The notes under the pieces are model-generated. The model ran no database searches and was not told the origin of the DNA. It saw nothing but the letters and a program-made list of their open reading frames with translations. DNA of 64,000 nt. It comes from Bacteroides uniformis. Lineage in GTDB: Bacteria > Bacteroidota > Bacteroidia > Bacteroidales > Bacteroidaceae. The position numbers and the translations under genes were made by a program. The stretch lies in NCBI RefSeq assembly GCF_025147485.1, contig NZ_CP102263.1, forward strand, positions 124,001 to 188,000, in the 5' to 3' direction. Positions 34,551-45,131 of this stretch are shown here, piece after piece. How positions within the stretch are numbered: position 1 is the stretch's first letter; each line of letters starts with the position of its first letter.

Positions 34551-36872
34551 TTAATATATTTCTATTTCATCTATTGCCAACTCACTCTGCAACCCTTCAT
34601 GAAAATATCCTTTCGGGCACAAGCCACCACTCAATAATTCCAAGCGGACAAATGTAGCTTCCGTTTCGGCAAATGAAAGAGATGCCGGAAAACGGGTGCC
34701 TTCCGTCAAGCTAAAATCATAAGTCAGCCGTTTAGTGCCCACCGGAATAAAAGTCTGACCATCCATTGAAACAGAAACACTCATCGCCCTTGCCGGCCAT
34801 ATCTCATTTACCGGCCGCCATAAAGAAGAAAAGGCCACTTCCTTGACTTTTTGAGGTTTCTTCAGTTCCACTACAATCTGTACAGTATCCTGGTAGAAGC
34901 TAATCCAGCGACGCATGTCGCGGGCATAGCCACGTCGTCCATCAGTCAGCCCGAAGCCTTCATTCAGGTGTTCCCATCCTGCTGCAGGATTACAAGTATA
35001 GTCACATCCGGTTGCCTTGTTTACAGCAAAGCTCTTGCGGGTCACTTTCCCCAACGGCTTACCGTCTCTGTAAACTGCCGAATAAACAGTTGCATCCTCG
35101 TCCAACGGTATCGGAGTCTTATAAAGGGAAGATGAAGTGTTGACCGTTGAATCATTTACCGCATAGTAAATATCGGCATCCGGACAGAAGGTGTTCAAAG
35201 TCACCTCATAAGTCTGCTGCGACTTGTTCCACGCACCAGCCTGATTGACTTCATAGAAGTTGCGGCAAGCATTCACTCCGCAATAATCCAATCGTTCAAA
35301 CTCCTTATCCAGCCTACGGGCAAACGACTCGAAGTCCTTATGTTCCGGCTGTGTCCATTGCACCTCTGACATAGCCAGCAAACGAGGGAAAGCCATATAT
35401 TCAAAATACTCGGGAGTCTGTATGTACTCTCCCCAGATATTGGCTTGTACACCTATTATATAAGCTTGTTCTTCCGGAGTCAGTTCAGCAGGAAGCGGGT
35501 TATAATTGTACACCGTATCCAACGGAAGAAAACCGCCGATAGCCAACGGGGCAAATTCCGGACTTTCCTGGTAGTAATCCAAATAACACTTTTTGCCGGG
35601 TGTCATAATGACTTTATGCCGTTGGTGAGCCGCTTCGATACCTCCTTTTTCGCCACGCCATGACATGACGGTAGCATTAGGAGCAAGCCCTCCTTCCAGA
35701 ATCTCATCCCACCCGATGATGTCACGCCCTTTACTGTTCACAAATTGCTCAATCCGATGGATAAACCAACTTTGCAGAGCTTCTTCGTTGGGCAGACCTT
35801 CCCACTTCATCAAATGCTGGCAATGGGCACACTTCTTCCATGCTTTCTTGGGACACTCATCTCCACCAATGTGGATATAATGGCTGGGGAAGAGTTCCAT
35901 AACTTCGGTCAGCACATTTTGTAAGAATTCAAATGTATGCTCTTTGGGACAATAGACCTCATCAAAAACATCAAAATAATCACGCACCACATAAGTCTTT
36001 CCCAGTCCGCAAGAAAGTTCCGGATAGGAAGCCAGTGCTGCGGATGCATGTCCCGGCATTTCAATTTCGGGAATGACCGTAATGAAACGGTCGGATGCAT
36101 ACTTCACAATTTCCTTTATTTCTTCCTGCGTATAATAGCCTCTCTTTTCTTTTCCATCGTAACGCCGTGGAAAATAATAATCAGAGTGTCCTATCTGAGT
36201 CTGTTTACGATAAGAACCTATTTCAGTCAGTTTCGGGTATTTCTTTATTTCTACTCTCCATCCTTGGTCATCTGTCAGATGAAAATGGAATTTATTCAAT
36301 TTATAGAATGCCATCAAATCAAGAAACTTCAGCACTTCCTCTTTTGGCAGAAAATTACGCCCTACATCCATCATAGCCCCACGATGAGGGAAACGGGGAG
36401 CATCCGTAATGCTGACAGCAGGAATCCTAATCTTTCCTTCGTATTTCCGGTCACCATCATAAATGGCTGCCGGCATGAGCTGCAGCAAAGACTGGACACC
36501 ATAAAAAAATCCGACGGCAGTTTCATTGGAAGATATATTTATCCTATCGGAAGAAACCTCCAATGTATAGGCCTCATCGGGCAAGGAATTATCTATAGAT
36601 AAGCAAATATCGGCCTTTCCCGTTTCCGAAATACCCTTCAGCGTTACAGAAGTGTTTTTCAACGCATCCTCCAAATAATGAAAAACTTTCATCGCGGCTT
36701 CCCCGGAAGGGACAGCCACTGTTTTTTCCCCTTGCAGGACATACACTCCCTGCATTGGAGCAAGTTCATTCGGCATGGGTATAATACCATAGTTTGCCGC
36801 TACATCATCAGCCACTCTCCCACAAGAGAGAAAAATGAATGACATAGCCAGTAACCAATATCTTATCTTCAT
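34551..36872 (-). CDS. beta-N-acetylhexosaminidase, GH20, lipoprotein
   Basis: A 773-residue predicted lipoprotein (lipobox FLSC, Cys17). A GH20b-like N-terminal domain (about 30-150) is followed by the GH20 catalytic domain (about 155-505); the catalytic Asp-Glu pair is in [15 protein letters not shown], and [16 protein letters not shown] is typical. A chitobiase-like domain (about 550-630) and an F5/8-type-C-like domain (about 640-770) follow. It removes terminal beta-GlcNAc or beta-GalNAc. Its start overlaps the GH125 stop by 4 bp, so the two are translationally coupled. Confidence 0.95.
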   Translation of the reverse strand: MKIRYWLLAMSFIFLSCGRVADDVAANYGIIPMPNELAPMQGVYVLQGEKTVAVPSGEAAMKVFHYLEDALKNTSVTLKGISETGKADICLSIDNSLPDEAYTLEVSSDRINISSNETAVGFFYGVQSLLQLMPAAIYDGDRKYEGKIRIPAVSITDAPRFPHRGAMMDVGRNFLPKEEVLKFLDLMAFYKLNKFHFHLTDDQGWRVEIKKYPKLTEIGSYRKQTQIGHSDYYFPRRYDGKEKRGYYTQEEIKEIVKYASDRFITVIPEIEMPGHASAALASYPELSCGLGKTYVVRDYFDVFDEVYCPKEHTFEFLQNVLTEVMELFPSHYIHIGGDECPKKAWKKCAHCQHLMKWEGLPNEEALQSWFIHRIEQFVNSKGRDIIGWDEILEGGLAPNATVMSWRGEKGGIEAAHQRHKVIMTPGKKCYLDYYQESPEFAPLAIGGFLPLDTVYNYNPLPAELTPEEQAYIIGVQANIWGEYIQTPEYFEYMAFPRLLAMSEVQWTQPEHKDFESFARRLDKEFERLDYCGVNACRNFYEVNQAGAWNKSQQTYEVTLNTFCPDADIYYAVNDSTVNTSSSLYKTPIPLDEDATVYSAVYRDGKPLGKVTRKSFAVNKATGCDYTCNPAAGWEHLNEGFGLTDGRRGYARDMRRWISFYQDTVQIVVELKKPQKVKEVAFSSLWRPVNEIWPARAMSVSVSMDGQTFIPVGTKRLTYDFSLTEGTRFPASLSFAETEATFVRLELLSGGLCPKGYFHEGLQSELAIDEIEIY

Positions 36873-38320
36873 AGTATTTGGGATAATAAGTTGGGATATT
36901 CCTTGATTGTATTCAGTATCAGTTCACCGAACAAAGTATTTGTCCAGGCAAACCAGGAACGAGTAAAGTCCGCGGCATCCTCCGAATGGAAAGACTCATG
37001 CATAAAGCCCGTCCCTCCATCCGTATCACGAAGTTGCTTCAGACAAGCACGTATTTCTTCGGAATCATCCGTTGTAAAAGCCTTCATAATGATGCTCATC
37101 GGCCAGATATAATTCAATCCCACATGAGGGCCTCCTACCCCTTCACCGGCTTTTCCTTTAAAGAAATAAGGATTATTGCCGCTCCATATCATTTTACGGG
37201 TATTCTGATAAATCGCATCTTTAAAAGAACAATAACCCAGATAAGGCGCAGCCAGCAAACTGGGTACATTGGCATCGTCCATACAAAGCGCGTTACCAAA
37301 ACCGTCGACCTCAAAGGCATAAATACGTCCACAAACCGGATGATTGAAAGTACCATACCTACGGATAGCTGCATCCACTTCATCTGCCAATGTTATACAT
37401 TCTCCGGAGAAGTCCTTGTTTCCATAAACTTTATCCTCTATCTCAGCCAATTGGCGCAATGACACAACCGCAAACATATTAGCAGGAATCAGAAAACCGT
37501 ATTGTGTAGCATCATCTGACGGACGGAAAGAAGAAACGATTAAGCCGACCGGCTTTACCGGTGCTCCCCATCCGTTGTTAATCTGCGAATCTGTAGGGCG
37601 GTCGCAATCGCGCGTAAAGCTATAAGGTCCTAAGCCTTGTTTCCTCTGTTGCTCTTTAAAGGTCTTGACCACCAGCAGCATAGCTTTATGCCAATTTTCA
37701 TCGAACACAGACGTGTCTTCCGTGTATTGCCAATAATGATAAGCCAGACGAATGGGATAGCACAAAGAATCTATCTCCCATTTGCGTTCATGCAGTTCCT
37801 TAACCATATGTTGTGTATGGTCGGTTTCCCAATAGCTGCCCAACGGCCCGTCGTTGAAGGCATTGGCATACGGGTCTATCAAGATACATTCAGTCTGTCT
37901 GTTGACAAGTCCTGCCACCATCAACTGCAAGTCCTTATCTTTCTTCATCAACGGCAGATAGGGCCATACTTGCGCTGAAGAGTCGCGCAGCCACATGGCA
38001 TCTATATCACCTGTAATGACGAAAGTATCTGGTCTGCCATTCTTCACTCTATATCTGACAGTAGTGTCAAGCGTATTGGGAAAACAGTTCTCGAACATCC
38101 AACGCAACTTCTCGTCCTTTATTTTAGGCTTTGCTTCTTCAATAGCAGCATCTACTGCCTTCGAAATGAAGCTCCTTTTGCTTGCAGAAGGACGCAACGA
38201 AACATATCTCTGGTTGAAAGTCCCGGATGAAGATAATACGGAAGCGGGCTGAAAGGTCATTGCAGCCAAGGCAAGCCCGCCAGTCTTCAGAAATTGGCGT
38301 CTTGACATATTGTTTTTCAT
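36869..38320 (-). CDS. alpha-1,6-mannosidase, GH125
   Basis: A 483-residue enzyme with a twin-arginine signal ([19 protein letters not shown]). The rest is a full GH125 (formerly DUF1237) (alpha/alpha)6 barrel with [56 protein letters not shown] and [20 protein letters not shown], where the acid and base residues of the family lie. GH125 enzymes are metal-independent exo-alpha-1,6-mannosidases. Its neighbours are an MGH1-like glycosidase upstream and GH20 downstream on the same strand. Confidence 0.93.
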   Translation of the reverse strand: MKNNMSRRQFLKTGGLALAAMTFQPASVLSSSGTFNQRYVSLRPSASKRSFISKAVDAAIEEAKPKIKDEKLRWMFENCFPNTLDTTVRYRVKNGRPDTFVITGDIDAMWLRDSSAQVWPYLPLMKKDKDLQLMVAGLVNRQTECILIDPYANAFNDGPLGSYWETDHTQHMVKELHERKWEIDSLCYPIRLAYHYWQYTEDTSVFDENWHKAMLLVVKTFKEQQRKQGLGPYSFTRDCDRPTDSQINNGWGAPVKPVGLIVSSFRPSDDATQYGFLIPANMFAVVSLRQLAEIEDKVYGNKDFSGECITLADEVDAAIRRYGTFNHPVCGRIYAFEVDGFGNALCMDDANVPSLLAAPYLGYCSFKDAIYQNTRKMIWSGNNPYFFKGKAGEGVGGPHVGLNYIWPMSIIMKAFTTDDSEEIRACLKQLRDTDGGTGFMHESFHSEDAADFTRSWFAWTNTLFGELILNTIKEYPNLLSQIL

Positions 38321-38334
38321 GATTGATTTCTTCT

Positions 38335-39939
38335 TTAATAGGTATGCTTACCGGATGTCACATTTATCTTTTTCTCTTTTCCACCATAGAGTACACACAG
38401 TTCAAAATCAATATTAGAATCTACTGTGATACGGGGTTCATCACTTGCAGAACGGCGTGCTTCAGCTTTTAAGGAGATAAGCCCTTCGGGACCAAAAGGA
38501 TAGCGTTCTATGCCGTTAATCTCCGTCAAATTCATATCCCAGATAATCTGCTTTTTGGCATAATCTCCCCGAATACCGATAATAAATTCTATCAATTCAG
38601 CAATAGGAGGAAGTCCTGCCCAACCCACAAAATTATCCCTTGCCATAAATCCCGGCTCAGCACTTTCCGGAGCATAATATTCCCAAAAAGTTCCAGTCTT
38701 CTTATAGACCTCAAACACCTGGGCATAATGATTCAAACAAATCTCCCGTGCCAGTTTACCATAACCTTTCTGCACAAGGCCCTGCATCACCATGTAATTA
38801 GTTCCCGGCCATACGCCACCCTGCCAATAACGGCCATTCTCCTTGTACTTGGGATTATCGGCAGACAAAGAAGGAATACGGTGTTTCCGGTTGAATGTGG
38901 CAGGATTATCCAATTCCTTCACCATACGGTCCAACTGTACAGAATCCAATACATCAGTAAACAGAGCCCAATAGGCACCTATTCCCTTAGTTGTACAGAG
39001 CGTACCGTCAGCATACTGGTCATAAAGGAAACCGGTCTTTTCATCCCAAAGATTGTCATGGATATATTTTCCCAGCATTTTGGCTTCGTCTTCAAACTCT
39101 TCTATCTCTTGCCAACGTTCCAGATAAAAGCCCATCTCAAGTAGTAAATTGGCAGTAAATAATTGCTGTAGGTTTGTATCTAACCAAATCATATGCCCGT
39201 GACTGTAGATAGGGCTGTATTCCGACGGAACACGGGGCATATTATCCATGCCGGTCCCCCATCCGCTTGACCAGTAGGTTCCATTTCTCCAAGTATGGTT
39301 CAATTTCAACCACTTATAATAAGCACAAAGTACCGGAAATATCTTGTGCAGGCGTTCCGTATCACCAAACTGATGGAAATAGACCATCTCACACCAAGGC
39401 ATCAAATTCGGTCCGGTACTCACCGGATCATAGCGTTCAAAGCAATCGGCACCATCCGCCTTTATTTCACGGCAAATGAAACCGTCGGGATGCTGCTTGG
39501 CGTAAAAGTTGTTCAGCGTATTCTGGAAAGGAAAGAAACGGGTACCATAGCGGGCAAACATCAGAATGAAAGAGGAATCCCACATAAAGATATTACCATT
39601 ATAAGCTGTATCCAAATAGCTTGAGACAAAACCCGAGCCTGCTTGAGGAGCACGAATATTGCCGATAGCTATTTCCCATGCCTTCCAATACATTTCAAGT
39701 TCCTTGTCATGTCCACCCCAAATGGGATTGGGAAGAATCTGCCGAGCTTCTTCGAAGCTTTTCGGCACAATCGTCTCAGGTTTTGCCACACGATACTCAT
39801 TTTCAGTGACCAGCGGTTCCTTTACATATGTATTTTTATAAGGCAAATGATACTTTTCATCATTGCCACAGCTCTGAGCTTTCAGCAAAGGGAGAGTGGA
39901 AAAAGAAAGCAAGCTTACCAATAAAATGTGTTTCAACAT
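38335..39939 (-). CDS. MGH1-like glycoside hydrolase (GH63/trehalase-like barrel)
   Basis: A 534-residue secreted enzyme with a signal peptide (about 1-21, ending LLKAQ). The (alpha/alpha)6 barrel is of the mannosylglycerate hydrolase/GH63/trehalase type: [58 protein letters not shown] and [13 protein letters not shown]. In this fold the general acid Asp and base Glu lie in the WDS and C-terminal [12 protein letters not shown] segments, both present. Activity on an alpha-linked mannose, glucose or a capping residue is likely; the exact linkage is not readable. It lies between the alkaline phosphatase and GH125 genes. Confidence 0.82.
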   Translation of the reverse strand: MLKHILLVSLLSFSTLPLLKAQSCGNDEKYHLPYKNTYVKEPLVTENEYRVAKPETIVPKSFEEARQILPNPIWGGHDKELEMYWKAWEIAIGNIRAPQAGSGFVSSYLDTAYNGNIFMWDSSFILMFARYGTRFFPFQNTLNNFYAKQHPDGFICREIKADGADCFERYDPVSTGPNLMPWCEMVYFHQFGDTERLHKIFPVLCAYYKWLKLNHTWRNGTYWSSGWGTGMDNMPRVPSEYSPIYSHGHMIWLDTNLQQLFTANLLLEMGFYLERWQEIEEFEDEAKMLGKYIHDNLWDEKTGFLYDQYADGTLCTTKGIGAYWALFTDVLDSVQLDRMVKELDNPATFNRKHRIPSLSADNPKYKENGRYWQGGVWPGTNYMVMQGLVQKGYGKLAREICLNHYAQVFEVYKKTGTFWEYYAPESAEPGFMARDNFVGWAGLPPIAELIEFIIGIRGDYAKKQIIWDMNLTEINGIERYPFGPEGLISLKAEARRSASDEPRITVDSNIDFELCVLYGGKEKKINVTSGKHTY

Positions 39940-39960
39940 AGGAAATAGTTATTTTTTAAA

Positions 39961-41103
39961 TTACAAATTGAGCAGTTTTTTTATCTTGTCAAAGATAGCA
40001 GTATTTTCAAAAATCCCTGTAAACTCCTCTGCACCGGGACCAAAAGCATACACTGGTACCATTACACCGCTATGACCACCGGTAGAGAACTTACATACGA
40101 TTCTGCCTTCTGCCAAATCTCCATCAATCAACGTAAGTCCACCAGTCTCATGGTCTGCAGTAACTACTACCAATGTTTCTCCATCCTTGGCAGCCCATTC
40201 ATAAATGGCACCGATAGTACGGTCAAAGTCATGTGTTTCCTGCATCAGCAAATCAATGTCATTGAAGTGTCCGTAGTCATCCAGCTGCGAACCTTCTATC
40301 ATCATAAAGAAACCGTTTTTATTTTGGTCCAGCAATTCGATACCTTTCAATGAAGCACGTGCCAAAAGGTCGCCACGTTCAGCAGGAAGAGGAGTATCGA
40401 CGGGATAAGGTACGGCAAATACCTTACCACTCTTTATGCCAGCCAATTCATCCCAACTGCGAGGAGTCTGAAATCCTTTATCGCGTAGTTCCTTAAACAA
40501 GTCACGTCCATCTTCACGGTTTTCGAAAAGCTTGGCACCTCCACCGAATACATAATCGGCACTGCAATTAACGTAATCTGCTACGATTTCAGCTTCCGCA
40601 TCCCTATCCTTGTTATGGCAACAAAAATCAGCAGGAGTGGCATCCCACAGACGGCAAGTCACCGCTATACCGGTCGATTTACCTTTAGCAGCAGCCAGGT
40701 CTACCAATGATTTCAAAGGACGTCCTTCGGTATCTACACCCACAGAATGATAGTTTGTCTTCTGCCCCGTAGCTATGGCTGTTCCACCCGCTCCCGAGTC
40801 TGTAATCAGCTTGTTGGCACAATAGGTTTTAGACAAACCCACTACCTGGCAGTTATCCAAAAACAACTTGCCTCGATTGGCTGTCCAGGCAGAATATACG
40901 TGCATAAGACTCATGCCATCACCAATCATCAAGATGACATTCTTTATCTTCTTGCCCTGGGGAGGGGTAATCTTTGTCACCTCATAAGGTTGGTCCAAAA
41001 CATAGGTCTGTTCTTTATCACGGCGGCTTTGTGCCGATAACTCTACCGGCAGTAGCAAGACTGCCAAGAGCATAACGATACATATTCTTAATATCTTAGT
41101 CAT
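39961..41103 (-). CDS. alkaline phosphatase family protein
   Basis: A 380-residue secreted phosphomonoesterase with a signal peptide (about 1-25, ending ELSAQ). It shows the metal site VILMIGDGMSLMHVYSAW, the nucleophile serine in TDSGAGGTAIATG, SQLDDYGHFND and VTADHETGGLTLIDGD, all PhoA-superfamily marks. I chose the ATG at 41101-41103 because it starts the signal peptide (MTKILRICIVML); the frame continues to a TTG at 41124 that would overlap the previous gene. It would release phosphate from a glycan, ethanolamine-phosphate or inositol-phosphate product. Confidence 0.93.
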   Translation of the reverse strand: MTKILRICIVMLLAVLLLPVELSAQSRRDKEQTYVLDQPYEVTKITPPQGKKIKNVILMIGDGMSLMHVYSAWTANRGKLFLDNCQVVGLSKTYCANKLITDSGAGGTAIATGQKTNYHSVGVDTEGRPLKSLVDLAAAKGKSTGIAVTCRLWDATPADFCCHNKDRDAEAEIVADYVNCSADYVFGGGAKLFENREDGRDLFKELRDKGFQTPRSWDELAGIKSGKVFAVPYPVDTPLPAERGDLLARASLKGIELLDQNKNGFFMMIEGSQLDDYGHFNDIDLLMQETHDFDRTIGAIYEWAAKDGETLVVVTADHETGGLTLIDGDLAEGRIVCKFSTGGHSGVMVPVYAFGPGAEEFTGIFENTAIFDKIKKLLNL

Positions 41104-41116
41104 AATTATTGTTTTA

Positions 41117-41980
41117 TTATTCAACCGTTACTAAAATAGGGGCATGGTCGGAGAGGAAAGCATTATTCTCTGTTTCAGCCAATACACCATACCTCAAAAC
41201 TTTCAGTCCATTACGTACAAAAACGTAATCAATCAGCGGACGTTTATCGTAAGGAATCTTTCCGAAATCATGGAAACTCCATGCCGGACCATAAACAATT
41301 GCCGATGCCTGGCGTGCATCTGTCAAGTGTTCCGGATTGGAAGGGTCAGTCACGTGTTTGATGACATCCGATTCCGGACTAGCATTAAAGTCGCCCGTTA
41401 CTACTACGGGTAAGTTACCACTCAACTCATTTACTTTATCCAGCATAAGGCTTATACCTTCACGACGTGCAGCAACACCTACATGATCCAAGTGGGTATT
41501 CAATGCGAAGAACTCCTTGCCACTTACTTTATCTTGCAGTTTTGCCCATGAAGCGATACGCTCACAAGCTCCATCCCAGCCCTTGGAACCGGCAACTTCA
41601 GGAGTCTCGCTCAACCAGAAATAGCCAGAATCCAGCAAGTTGAAACGATCTTTCTTATACCAGAGTGCACTATATTCACCCTTTTCCTTTCCATCTTCAC
41701 GACCTACACCGATGACTCCGTATTCCGGCAATCGTTGTTTAAGGTCTTCCAACTGATTATGAAGTACTTCTTGCGTACCCAATATATCCACATCATAAAA
41801 ACGGATGGCATTTGCCGCGCGGTCTTTACGGTATTGCCAGTTGTCCAAGCTATCTTCCGGATTGTCATAGCGAATATTGAAACTCATGACATTAACGGGC
41901 TCTGGTGCAGGCGCCTGCTGCTTCACCTGTCCGCATGATGCAGCGAACAAAGGTAAAAATAACAAAAATAACTTTCTCAT
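41117..41980 (-). CDS. endonuclease/exonuclease/phosphatase (EEP) fold lipoprotein
   Basis: A 287-residue predicted lipoprotein (lipobox AASC, Cys16). It is a complete EEP/DNase I-like hydrolase: VMSFNIRYDNPEDSLDNW, ILGTQEVL, ALNTHLDHVG, VTGDFNASPESD and FLSDHAPILV, with the metal Glu, Asp-Asn and Asp-His residues in place. Extracytoplasmic members act on phospholipid head groups, phosphoinositides or nucleic acid. In this locus a phosphodiesterase acting on a phosphorylated glycan or inositol phosphate is the best guess. It sits between the GH92 and alkaline phosphatase genes. Confidence 0.88.
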   Translation of the reverse strand: MRKLFLLFLPLFAASCGQVKQQAPAPEPVNVMSFNIRYDNPEDSLDNWQYRKDRAANAIRFYDVDILGTQEVLHNQLEDLKQRLPEYGVIGVGREDGKEKGEYSALWYKKDRFNLLDSGYFWLSETPEVAGSKGWDGACERIASWAKLQDKVSGKEFFALNTHLDHVGVAARREGISLMLDKVNELSGNLPVVVTGDFNASPESDVIKHVTDPSNPEHLTDARQASAIVYGPAWSFHDFGKIPYDKRPLIDYVFVRNGLKVLRYGVLAETENNAFLSDHAPILVTVE

Positions 41981-41998
41981 AGCATATATATTAAACTA

Positions 41999-44929
41999 TT
42001 ATTTCACAAATAAAGCCGATGCAGGGATGGGTGCCAACTTCTCGGCAGAAGGCAGTTTCCAAGCCCAGCTCAAATACTCACCTTCATAATCTTCAAAGTA
42101 ATAGAGCTTGTAAGGATGAAAACCTTTCTTCAGCGCGACCATTCCGGTAGCAGGAATTGCAGCATGGGAAGCATCATTATTGACTACCTGCTCATCGTGA
42201 ATGTACAAGACACTGCCATCGTCCGAACGGGTCTGGAAAGTATAGACCCCATCTTCGGGAACATTTATCAATCCAGAAAAGATATAACCGAAATGATCCT
42301 CCTGCTTAGCACCCTTAATAGAAGGTTCGGGCATGACACCAGACTCCAGCAACGGTGACTTTTCTACATCAGCCACTTTCTGGTAAGTGCCTTCAAAGTA
42401 CTTATAAGATGTACCATTCTGAGTAGGATTTACAGAAAGAGCAGCCTTTAATTCAGCTTTCGTTGCCGATATGGATAATGTTCTGCTTGAGCGGAGACCT
42501 TCCTTGAATCCTTTGGCTTTTATTAAAGTGGTCTTGTCCAGTTCAAAAGGCTGCTCGTACAATGCCGACTGCTCTGTGGGCTCGCTGCCATCCAATGTAT
42601 ATCTGATTTCGGCATCCTTGGTTGTTGTGGCCAATGCAACCGTTACCTTATCCATAAACAAGTTCAAATCCTTATCCACATAGGGAATGGAAACGACTTC
42701 ATCTTTAGTATAGGAATAAGGGGATGCTTCAGAGGAAACACCTCTCTCCATATTCGGCTTATCGGACAAAGTAAAACGAAGTTCTCCACCTTCCATCAAC
42801 TGTGCATAAGTAATAAAATTTACATCTATCGGTTGTCCGTTCAATTCTACTTTTGTGATATAGACATTCTTCTTCGGATTGTTGGCAAGGATGGTCAAAG
42901 TCTTTCTATTTGCCAGGTTGACAACCGCTTTCTCAAATAGAGGAGTAGTCAGTGCAAATTCATTGCTTCCCGGACAAACTGAATAAATACCCAAGCTGGA
43001 TAATATATACCAACCGGACATCTGTCCACAATCTTCATTACCAATGATTCCTTCAGGCGTAGGAGCGTACATTTCATGGAGCAGACGGCGTGTCATTTCC
43101 TGCGTCTTCCAAGGCTGTCCGACGTAATCGTACAGATAGGCGATATGATGGCTCGGCTCATTGCCATGAACATATTGACCTATCAGTCCGGTAATATCCA
43201 CTAAATCGCCATGTACATCCGACTCTACTGTAAAGATAGAATCGAGTGCGGTAATAAACTCTTTCTTACCACCAAACAGTTGTGCCATACCGCTTACATC
43301 GTGAGGTACAAAGAAACGATACTGCCAGGCTGTGGCTTCCGTATAGGCACGACCTATCTCAATAGGATTGAAGGGAGTTTCCCAGTTCCCATCCATCCGC
43401 TTGGGGCGGAAGAATTTTGTATTACCATCAAAAACATTGATATAGTTCTGGGAACGTTGAATATACTTTTGATAAATATCATCCTTACCCATTTCCTGAG
43501 CCATACGTGCAATACACCAGTCATCATAGGCAAACTCCAGCAAACAAGAGATGGACTCTTTCTTTATATTAGAAGGAATAAAGCCATTCTGAATATAGTA
43601 ATCAGCTCCCTTTTTGTTCTTTTCAGAAGAAACTACCATAGCTTCCAACGCCTTTTCCGCGTCAAATCCTCTAATACCCTTCATATAAGCATCTGCTATA
43701 ACGGACACTGCATGATAACCAATCATAGTTCCCGTCTCTCCGGCAGAAAGCGGCCAGATAGGAAGTTCACCCGAAGATTCGTAAATGTCCAGAAAGGAAT
43801 TTATCATATTATTGACCAAAGTTGTATCAATCAAAGTCATCAACGGATTCCATGCACGGAAAGTATCCCAAAGCGAAAATGTAGAATATTGCACTTTGCC
43901 TTTTGGCAATTGCCCAATTTCCATATTATGACGGCGGTACTCACCATTGACATCACTCACGACATTGGGTACAACCATAGAATGATACATGGCTGTATAG
44001 AAATTCTTCAAGTCGTCCGTATTGCCGCCTTTTACCGTAATAGCAGAGAGAGCTTGTTCCCAAGCGGAACGGGCAGCACTACGCACGGCATCAAAATCGA
44101 AACCTATCACCTCGGTTTCCAAATTCTCACGTGCATTCTTTTCACTGACAATGGATAATCCAACTTTGGCTATAACCGGCTCTCCATTACTATTATCGAA
44201 GGACAAGCAAGCCTGCAAATCGGTACCGTTCAACTTAACTCCTGCAGAAACCATCTTTTTATTCTGTATAAAGTCTATGGCCTGAAAAGGTTTCGAGAAC
44301 TGGGCTACAAAATAAACGTACTGATTGTCCGTCCATCCCCTGGTTCTGCGCATACCTGTTATTTCGTTGGCGGCAGTCTGTTCAAGTTCAGCCTCATAAA
44401 TATATTCGTTATCAAGCAAATGAGTCAAATCTATAATAATAGATGCTTCTTTGCCGGAAGAAAACGTATAGCGGTGCATACCGGCGTGTGCCGTTACCGT
44501 CAATTCAGCTTTTATTCCTTCTTCTTTCAGAACAACCGAATAATATCCGGCAGAAGCATCTTCGTCTTTATGGGAAAAAGCCGCTGGCTGGTAAATGCTT
44601 TCCGTAGTCAAATCCGGTTTCAGCGTAGTAGGACGAAACAGTATATCCCCAAGATCAATGCATCCGGTCCCACTTAAATGTGTGTGTGAAAAACCTTTTA
44701 GAGTCGTATCATTATAATGATACCCCGAACAAGCATCCCAGTTTCCGGCACGCGTGTCAGGACTTAACTGTACCGCCCCGAACGGAACGGTTGCCCCCGG
44801 ATAAGTATGCCCATGAAAGCCGGTACCTATAAAAGGGTCTACATAGTCTACGGGAGATAGTTCACCGGATGTACAAGAGCAGCAAGCCCAAAAGGCAGTA
44901 GTTGCACATATAAGAGTTTTTAATTTCAT
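41999..44929 (-). CDS. alpha-mannosidase GH92 with C-terminal PA14 domain
   Basis: A 976-residue predicted lipoprotein; the signal ends CCSC. The GH92 region (about 30-720) shows VDPFIGTGFHGHTYPGATVP, GFSHTHLSGTGC, WPLSAGETGTMIGYHAVSV, GNEDCGQMSGWYI and LGIYSVCPGSNEF, including the Glu and Asp residues of this calcium-dependent exo-alpha-mannosidase family. A chitobiase-type C-terminal bundle follows (about 755-825; IRYTLDGSEPTEQSALYEQP) and a PA14 domain ends the protein (about 830-975). I chose the ATG at 44927-44929, which begins the signal peptide; the frame is open a further 38 codons with no signal features. GH92 enzymes are most often alpha-1,2-mannosidases; the linkage here is not determined. 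Confidence 0.94.
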   Translation of the reverse strand: MKLKTLICATTAFWACCSCTSGELSPVDYVDPFIGTGFHGHTYPGATVPFGAVQLSPDTRAGNWDACSGYHYNDTTLKGFSHTHLSGTGCIDLGDILFRPTTLKPDLTTESIYQPAAFSHKDEDASAGYYSVVLKEEGIKAELTVTAHAGMHRYTFSSGKEASIIIDLTHLLDNEYIYEAELEQTAANEITGMRRTRGWTDNQYVYFVAQFSKPFQAIDFIQNKKMVSAGVKLNGTDLQACLSFDNSNGEPVIAKVGLSIVSEKNARENLETEVIGFDFDAVRSAARSAWEQALSAITVKGGNTDDLKNFYTAMYHSMVVPNVVSDVNGEYRRHNMEIGQLPKGKVQYSTFSLWDTFRAWNPLMTLIDTTLVNNMINSFLDIYESSGELPIWPLSAGETGTMIGYHAVSVIADAYMKGIRGFDAEKALEAMVVSSEKNKKGADYYIQNGFIPSNIKKESISCLLEFAYDDWCIARMAQEMGKDDIYQKYIQRSQNYINVFDGNTKFFRPKRMDGNWETPFNPIEIGRAYTEATAWQYRFFVPHDVSGMAQLFGGKKEFITALDSIFTVESDVHGDLVDITGLIGQYVHGNEPSHHIAYLYDYVGQPWKTQEMTRRLLHEMYAPTPEGIIGNEDCGQMSGWYILSSLGIYSVCPGSNEFALTTPLFEKAVVNLANRKTLTILANNPKKNVYITKVELNGQPIDVNFITYAQLMEGGELRFTLSDKPNMERGVSSEASPYSYTKDEVVSIPYVDKDLNLFMDKVTVALATTTKDAEIRYTLDGSEPTEQSALYEQPFELDKTTLIKAKGFKEGLRSSRTLSISATKAELKAALSVNPTQNGTSYKYFEGTYQKVADVEKSPLLESGVMPEPSIKGAKQEDHFGYIFSGLINVPEDGVYTFQTRSDDGSVLYIHDEQVVNNDASHAAIPATGMVALKKGFHPYKLYYFEDYEGEYLSWAWKLPSAEKLAPIPASALFVK

Positions 44930-45035
44930 CAGACTGTATATTTGAAGAGCGCTGCAGACTGTCGGGAATGCCGTCTCTCCGTATATTAAAATGATTTTAT
45001 GAATAGCCTTTGCAAATGAAAGAAAAAGAAGAAAT

Positions 45036-45106
45036 ATCTGCAAGGATCAATACCCGAAAATACCAACCCCTGCAGATTAGACCAATGGCAATGAGGTCTT
45101 TTTTTA
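45036..45106. promoter_or_regulatory. paired hairpins between the SusD and GH92 genes
   Basis: In the 202-bp gap between SusD and GH92 two stems lie side by side: ATCTGCA (45036-45042) with TGCAGAT (45071-45077), and AGACC (45079-45083) with GGTCT (45095-45099), beside a run of T on the plus strand. They may slow or partly end transcription after susD, a common way to make less enzyme than transporter; that is inference. Confidence 0.4.
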
Positions 45107-45131
45107 TATTTTATCTCTTTCAGAGAAAATA

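Noticed and set aside
43211..44158. 315-codon open frame antisense to GH92
   Set aside because: The GH92 motifs on the other strand are conserved through the region; this frame is a shadow without signals.
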